Positions 55,972-64,000 of a stretch of 64,000 bases of DNA are shown here, piece after piece. The position numbers and the translations under genes are program-made. The stretch is from Hyphomicrobiales bacterium (GTDB taxonomy: Bacteria; Pseudomonadota; Alphaproteobacteria; Rhizobiales; Devosiaceae). The DNA is taken from assembly GCA_004144345.1 (NCBI GenBank), contig SEEL01000005.1:62001-126000 (forward strand). The letters run 5' to 3'. The notes beneath the pieces were generated by a model. The model worked only from the letters and a program-made list of their open reading frames with translations, made no database searches and was not told the origin of the DNA. Every line of letters begins with the position of its first letter. Within the stretch, counting starts at the first letter, position 1.

Positions 55972-56616
55972 ATGACCGGCGAGCTCAAGCCCACTTTGCT
56001 GCCCCTTGGCGACCGCGCGCTGCTGGTGCGCTACGCCGACAGCCTGTCGGAAGCAGCCAATCGCGCCGCCATCATTGCCGCGCGGCGGCTGGAGGAAAGC
56101 CCGCCTGCCGGAGTCGAGGAGATCGCCCCGGGACTGGTGTCGGTGCTGCTGCGCTATGGCGCGGGCACCGATTTCCGCCGGCTGAGCGGCGAGGTGGCGC
56201 TGCTGCTGGCAACGCCCGGCGCCGAACGGCAGGGGCAGGCCCGCGACATCGCCATCCGCTTCGACGGCGAGGATGTGCCAGACGTGGCGCAGCGGCTGGG
56301 GCTCCAGCCCGCCGACTTCGTCACGCGCCACAACGCCGCGCCACTGCGGATCCTCGCCACCGGCTTTGCCCCCGGCTTTGTCTATTGCGGCTTCCATCCG
56401 GCCGAACTCGTCGTGCCGCGGCGCGAGCAGGTGCGCCCCATGGTGCCGGCTGGAACGGTGCTCTTTGCCGCCGGGCAGACGGCCATCGCCGCAACGCCCA
56501 TCCGCACCGGCTGGCACATCATCGGTACCACCGCGTTCCAGAATTTCGATCCGCTGGGCAACCCGCCTACCGGGCTGAGCGCCGGTGACACCGTCCGCTT
56601 CACGGTGGCGCCATGA
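55972..56616 (+). CDS. pxpB: 5-oxoprolinase subunit PxpB (KipI-like)
   Basis: MTGELKPTLLPLGDRALLVRYAD; FAPGFVYCGFHPAELVVPRREQVRPMVPAGTVLFAAGQTAIAA. Confidence 0.92.
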   Translation: MTGELKPTLLPLGDRALLVRYADSLSEAANRAAIIAARRLEESPPAGVEEIAPGLVSVLLRYGAGTDFRRLSGEVALLLATPGAERQGQARDIAIRFDGEDVPDVAQRLGLQPADFVTRHNAAPLRILATGFAPGFVYCGFHPAELVVPRREQVRPMVPAGTVLFAAGQTAIAATPIRTGWHIIGTTAFQNFDPLGNPPTGLSAGDTVRFTVAP

Positions 56617-57416
56617 CAGAGATCACCATCCTCCGCGCCGGCCCGCTCACCACGCTGCAGGATCGTGGCCGCTTCGGCATGCTGAAGCACGGCATCAGCG
56701 CCTCCGGTCCGATGGATCGCACGGCCTTCGCGGCGGCCGGCGCCGCGCTCGAACGGGCGGGCAGCACGGCGATCGAATACACGCAGGGGCTGTCGATAGA
56801 GACCGATGGCGAGGTGATCGTATCCGCCGGCGAGAAGCGCCGATTGCGCGCCGGCGAGCGGCTCGATCTGCCGCCCGCTTCCGGGAACTACGGCTATCTG
56901 CGCTTCGAGCGCGAGATCGACGTCCCGCTGCTGCTGGGCAGCCGCTCGACCAATGTCACGGTCGGGCTTGGCGGCCACAAGGGCAGGGCGCTCAAACCCG
57001 GCGACCGGCTGGTGCTGGGCGAGCCGGGCATCGCAGCGCCCGCGCCAGGCGGCACGCCGGGCGCCGGACCGATCCGCATCATCTGGGGCCTCCACGCCGA
57101 TCTGTTCGATGCGGCCCTGCGCCGCCACCTGACCGAACAGCCTTTCACCATCTCCGCCAGCCTCGACCGCATGGGTGTCCGCCTGACCGAGCCGTCAAAC
57201 CTCTTCGCCAGCCAGCGGCGCCTCAGCCTCGTCTCCGACGCGATCGTCCCCGGCGATATCCAGATCCTCGGCGACGGCACGCCCATCGTCTTGATGCGCG
57301 ACCACCAGCCGACCGGCGGCTATCCGCGCATCGCGACAGTGGTCAGCGACGATCTCGACCGCTTCGCCCAGCTGCGCCCGGGGACGTCAGTTACCTTCCG
57401 CCCGGTGGCGCTATGA
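56613..57416 (+). CDS. pxpC: 5-oxoprolinase subunit PxpC (KipA-like)
   Basis: ILRAGPLTTLQDRGRFGMLKHGISASGPMDRTAFAAAGAAL; SDAIVPGDIQILGDGTPIVLMRDHQPTGGYPRIA. Confidence 0.93.
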   Translation: MTEITILRAGPLTTLQDRGRFGMLKHGISASGPMDRTAFAAAGAALERAGSTAIEYTQGLSIETDGEVIVSAGEKRRLRAGERLDLPPASGNYGYLRFEREIDVPLLLGSRSTNVTVGLGGHKGRALKPGDRLVLGEPGIAAPAPGGTPGAGPIRIIWGLHADLFDAALRRHLTEQPFTISASLDRMGVRLTEPSNLFASQRRLSLVSDAIVPGDIQILGDGTPIVLMRDHQPTGGYPRIATVVSDDLDRFAQLRPGTSVTFRPVAL

Positions 57417-58156
57417 GCTGGCTCGATCTCAATGCCGATCTCGGCGAGGGCGTCGGCGACGACGAGGCCATGCTCGATATCGTCTCCTCGGCCAGCATCG
57501 CCTGCGGCGGCCATGCCGGCGACGAGGACACGATGCGGGCGGCGCTGCGGGCGGCAAAGGCGCGAGGCGTCGTGGTCGGCGCCCATCCCTCCTTTCCGGA
57601 TCGGGAGAATTTCGGGCGCAAGCGCATGATGCTGCCGCCCGAAGACCTCGACGCCAGCCTGCGGGCGCAGGTCCGCACCCTGGTCGAACTGGGCGAGGAT
57701 GAGGGCTGGCCGGTCCGCTATGTGAAGCTGCACGGCGCCCTCGCCAACATGGCGGCCGAGGAGCCGGCGATTGCCGCGCTCTGCTTTGCCGCCGTCGAGG
57801 GACTGGTGCGCGACATGGCGATCCTTGCCATCGATCATTCGGCGCAGGAGGAAGTCGCCGAGGGGCTGGCCTTTCCGACGATCCGCGAGGCCTATGCCGA
57901 CCGCGCCTACCAGCCCAATGGCCTGCTGCTGCCGCGCCAGATGCCCGGCGCCGTCCTGCATGACCCGGCGATGGTCGCCGACCGCGCCGTGCGTCTGGCG
58001 CAGACGGGTGAGCTGATCGCCGCCGACGGCAGCACGCTGCGCCTCGGCGCCCGCTCGCTCTGCATCCACGGCGACACGCCCGATGCCGTGGCCATTGCCC
58101 GCGCTGTCAGGGCAGCCCTGACGGCTGCAGGGGTTGAGATACGCGCCGCACTGTGA
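57413..58156 (+). CDS. pxpA: 5-oxoprolinase subunit PxpA (LamB/YcsF family)
   Basis: MSWLDLNADLGEGVGDDEAMLDIVSSASIACGGHAGDEDTM; VKLHGALANMA; SLCIHGDTPDAVAIAR. Confidence 0.95.
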   Translation: MSWLDLNADLGEGVGDDEAMLDIVSSASIACGGHAGDEDTMRAALRAAKARGVVVGAHPSFPDRENFGRKRMMLPPEDLDASLRAQVRTLVELGEDEGWPVRYVKLHGALANMAAEEPAIAALCFAAVEGLVRDMAILAIDHSAQEEVAEGLAFPTIREAYADRAYQPNGLLLPRQMPGAVLHDPAMVADRAVRLAQTGELIAADGSTLRLGARSLCIHGDTPDAVAIARAVRAALTAAGVEIRAAL

Positions 58157-58186
58157 AATTAGGGCCGCCAGACAGCGAGGTGGCCC

Positions 58187-59101
58187 ATGACTTCCCAGAC
58201 CGGTGCGCAGATCATCGACGGAAAAGCCTATGCCGAGGGGCTGCGCGGCCGCATCGCCGGTCATGTCGCCCGGCTTAAGACGGAGCACGGCATCACCCCC
58301 GGCCTCGCCGTGGTCATCGTCGGGCACGACCCCGCCAGCCAGATTTATGTGACCAACAAGGCCAAGCAGACCGTCGAAGTCGGCATGCACTCGGAGAAAT
58401 ACGAGCTGCCGGCCGACGTGCCGGAAGCCGAGGTGCTGGCGCTCATCGAAAAGCTCAATGCCGACCCGGCCATCCACGGCATCCTCGTGCAGTTGCCGGT
58501 GCCCCGGCACATCGACCCCAACAAGATCATCGCGACGATCGCCCCGGCCAAGGACGTCGACTGCTTTACCCCGGAAAGCGTCGGCAGGCTGCAGATCGGC
58601 TTGCCGGGCCCCGTCAGTTGCACGCCGCTCGGCTGCCTGATGCTGCTGCGCGATTTCGTCGGCGACCTCGCCGGCAAGCATGCCGTGATCGTCGGCCGCT
58701 CCAATCTCGTGGGCAAGCCGATGGCCCAGCTGCTCTTGCGCGAAAATTGCACCGTCACCGTCGCCCATTCGCGCACGGCCGACCTGCCGGGAATCGTCCG
58801 CCAGGCCGATATCGTCGTCGCCGCCGTCGGCCGGCCGTTGATGATCAAGGGCGACTGGATCAAGCCGGGGGCCGCCGTCATCGACGTTGGCATCAACCGT
58901 GTCCCGGCGCCCGACAAGGGCGAGGGCAAGACCCGCACCGTCGGCGACGTCGACTATGCGAGCGCGCTGCCCGTCGCCGGTTGGATCACCCCGGTGCCCG
59001 GCGGCGTCGGCCCGATGACCATCGCCTGCCTCCTCGCCAACACGGTCACCACCGCCAGCCTCATCAACGGCCTCGTGCCGCCAAAAGACCTGACGCCGTA
59101 A
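58187..59101 (+). CDS. folD: Bifunctional methylenetetrahydrofolate dehydrogenase/cyclohydrolase
   Basis: [88 protein letters not shown]-type C-terminus. Confidence 0.97.
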   Translation: MTSQTGAQIIDGKAYAEGLRGRIAGHVARLKTEHGITPGLAVVIVGHDPASQIYVTNKAKQTVEVGMHSEKYELPADVPEAEVLALIEKLNADPAIHGILVQLPVPRHIDPNKIIATIAPAKDVDCFTPESVGRLQIGLPGPVSCTPLGCLMLLRDFVGDLAGKHAVIVGRSNLVGKPMAQLLLRENCTVTVAHSRTADLPGIVRQADIVVAAVGRPLMIKGDWIKPGAAVIDVGINRVPAPDKGEGKTRTVGDVDYASALPVAGWITPVPGGVGPMTIACLLANTVTTASLINGLVPPKDLTP

Positions 59102-59160
59102 GCTGTTCTAAACCGGTTCTCGGCTAAAGCTCTGGCGGGAGAGTCACCGAGGGTCGGGCC

Positions 59161-60174
59161 GTGCCTAGGGCCGCATTCGATTTGAGTAGCAGCCAGGGCG
59201 CCGCCGTGCTGGGGCTCCTGGAGCGCGCCCGTGTGCCGCCGCACCCCGATTTCTACCGCCTGCTTTTCGATTATGTCTCGGGCGTGCAGGGCGTTTCCGC
59301 CGGCCGCATCGGCAGCATCATGACCGAGCGCGACGGCACTGCGCAGGGGCGCCTCTACGACGAATTCATCGCGCCCTATCAGCAGACCGAAGTGATCGAG
59401 CGGGCCATCGCCCGCATGGTCGCGCGCCTCGATACGCTCGACCAGTTGATCGTCCAGAGCAGCGACGCCGCCAGCGACCATTCGCGCTCGCTCGCCGAGG
59501 CCAGCGGCCATTTCGAGGCAGAGACCATCGATCCGGTCATCCTCCGCGAACTGGTCGAACGCCTCACTGCCGCGCACGACACCGTCGAGCGCGCCAACCG
59601 CACCCTGCTTGCCGAACTCGCCGACGCGCATCGCGAACTGGCCGCCACACAGGCCGAGATCGGCCGCTCGCGCGAAAGCGCCCTGCGCGATCCGCTGACG
59701 GGCATCGCCAACCGCGCCGGCGTCGACCTCGCGCTGAGCCGGCTGACGCATGAAGCGCCCGGCCAGCCGCTCTGCGTCGCCCTCATCGATGTCGATCATT
59801 TCAAGACCCTCAACGACACCTATGGCCATCCGGTCGGCGACCAGGTGCTGCTCGTCGTCACCCGCGCGCTGCTGGCCTCGGCGCGCGCAAGCGACATCGT
59901 GGCCCGCACCGGTGGCGACGAGTTCGCCGTCGTTCTCGCCGGAACGACGCTCTACCAGGCCCACAATATCGCCAACGGCATGCGCAACGCCGTGGCCGCG
60001 GGCGATCTCCGCCGCGCTCTCGGTGGCGCCGTGCTTGGGGGGTTAACCGTCTCGATCGGGGTTGCCGAATACCGGCCCGGCGAGTCCGTCGCCCAATTGC
60101 TCGACCGCGCCGATAGGGGCCTCTACCGGGCCAAGGAAAGCGGCCGCAATCGCGTCGACAGCGACGCCGCCTAG
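59161..60174 (+). CDS. GGDEF domain protein (diguanylate cyclase)
   Basis: GTG start; DPLTGIANRAGVDLALSRL; VALIDVDHFKTLNDTYGHPVGDQVL; RTGGDEFAVVL. Confidence 0.93.
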   Translation: MPRAAFDLSSSQGAAVLGLLERARVPPHPDFYRLLFDYVSGVQGVSAGRIGSIMTERDGTAQGRLYDEFIAPYQQTEVIERAIARMVARLDTLDQLIVQSSDAASDHSRSLAEASGHFEAETIDPVILRELVERLTAAHDTVERANRTLLAELADAHRELAATQAEIGRSRESALRDPLTGIANRAGVDLALSRLTHEAPGQPLCVALIDVDHFKTLNDTYGHPVGDQVLLVVTRALLASARASDIVARTGGDEFAVVLAGTTLYQAHNIANGMRNAVAAGDLRRALGGAVLGGLTVSIGVAEYRPGESVAQLLDRADRGLYRAKESGRNRVDSDAA

Positions 60175-60532
60175 AGCACGCGGCTCAAATGGAAACTGCG
60201 CGCCACCGTATGGTCGCGCAGCCCGAAGGCTGGCACCACGCCGCGTTCCAGCCGGTCGATGATCGGCTGCGCATCGGCGAGGGCCGAGGCATCGACGACC
60301 ACCGACACCACGGGGTTCTCGCCCGGCTGCCGCGACCGCTGCAGCAGGTCGAACAGCAGCGCGCGTACATCGCCGCGCGCCGCGCAGGCCACGCATTCGC
60401 TGCCCGGCGAATGCTCATGCAGGGCCGGCTCCAGCGTCAGCCGTGTCGCGCCCGGCTCGGTATGGCGCAGGGCCTCGGCATGCGTCACCACCGTCACCGG
60501 GATCGACGAACTGGCTTTGTCGAACGGCGTCG

Positions 60533-60536
<4 letters not shown>
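60171..60536 (-). CDS. Small CobW-like domain protein lacking P-loop
   Basis: GTG start [23 protein letters not shown] overlapping metH stop; [50 protein letters not shown] resembles the GCxCC-RGDL...ETSGLADPxP segment of CobW/COG0523. Confidence 0.5.

Positions 60537-64000
<3,464 letters not shown>

Overview
High-GC alphaproteobacterial-type chromosome segment; the lineage is an inference from gene content (IalB-family protein, tRNA and gene-family mix). The flanks (about 1-9150 and 55800-64000) are ordinary: IalB-like protein, UbiH-type hydroxylase, YeeE/YedE pair, TerC, quinone oxidoreductase, M20 hydrolase, amino-acid ABC transporter, tRNA-Ser, pxpBCA, folD, GGDEF protein and a metH truncated at the window edge. 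Between about 9375 and 55711 lies a roughly 46-kb catabolic supercluster. It encodes one GH43-like five-bladed propeller and four BNR/Asp-box sialidase-like proteins, all without signal peptides; three Gfo/Idh/MocA oxidoreductases; four SDRs; two NAD epimerases; two DapA/NanA-like aldolases; two DAO-type FAD oxidoreductases; three amidohydrolases; class III and class IV aminotransferases; RraA, HpcH/HpaI, D-threonine-aldolase-like and RidA proteins; an Opp/Dpp-type transporter; an MFS-HEAT fusion; and an M81 (MlrC-like) protein. Three observations stand out. (1) Eight near-palindromic sites, about GTTRT-NATR-WTAAY, lie 21-65 bp upstream of the start codons of nearly every transcription unit in the cluster, beside TTGAC-type -35 boxes. 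They define a local regulon, probably controlled by the GntR-HTH/LacI-type-sensor hybrid encoded inside it. (2) The Opp/Dpp-type solute-binding protein has its family-5 (SBP_bac_5) motifs in circularly permuted order. (3) An MFS permease carries a long C-terminal HEAT-repeat domain. The substrate of the system cannot be named from sequence alone. All functional calls come from reading the supplied translations by eye; no database search was run.
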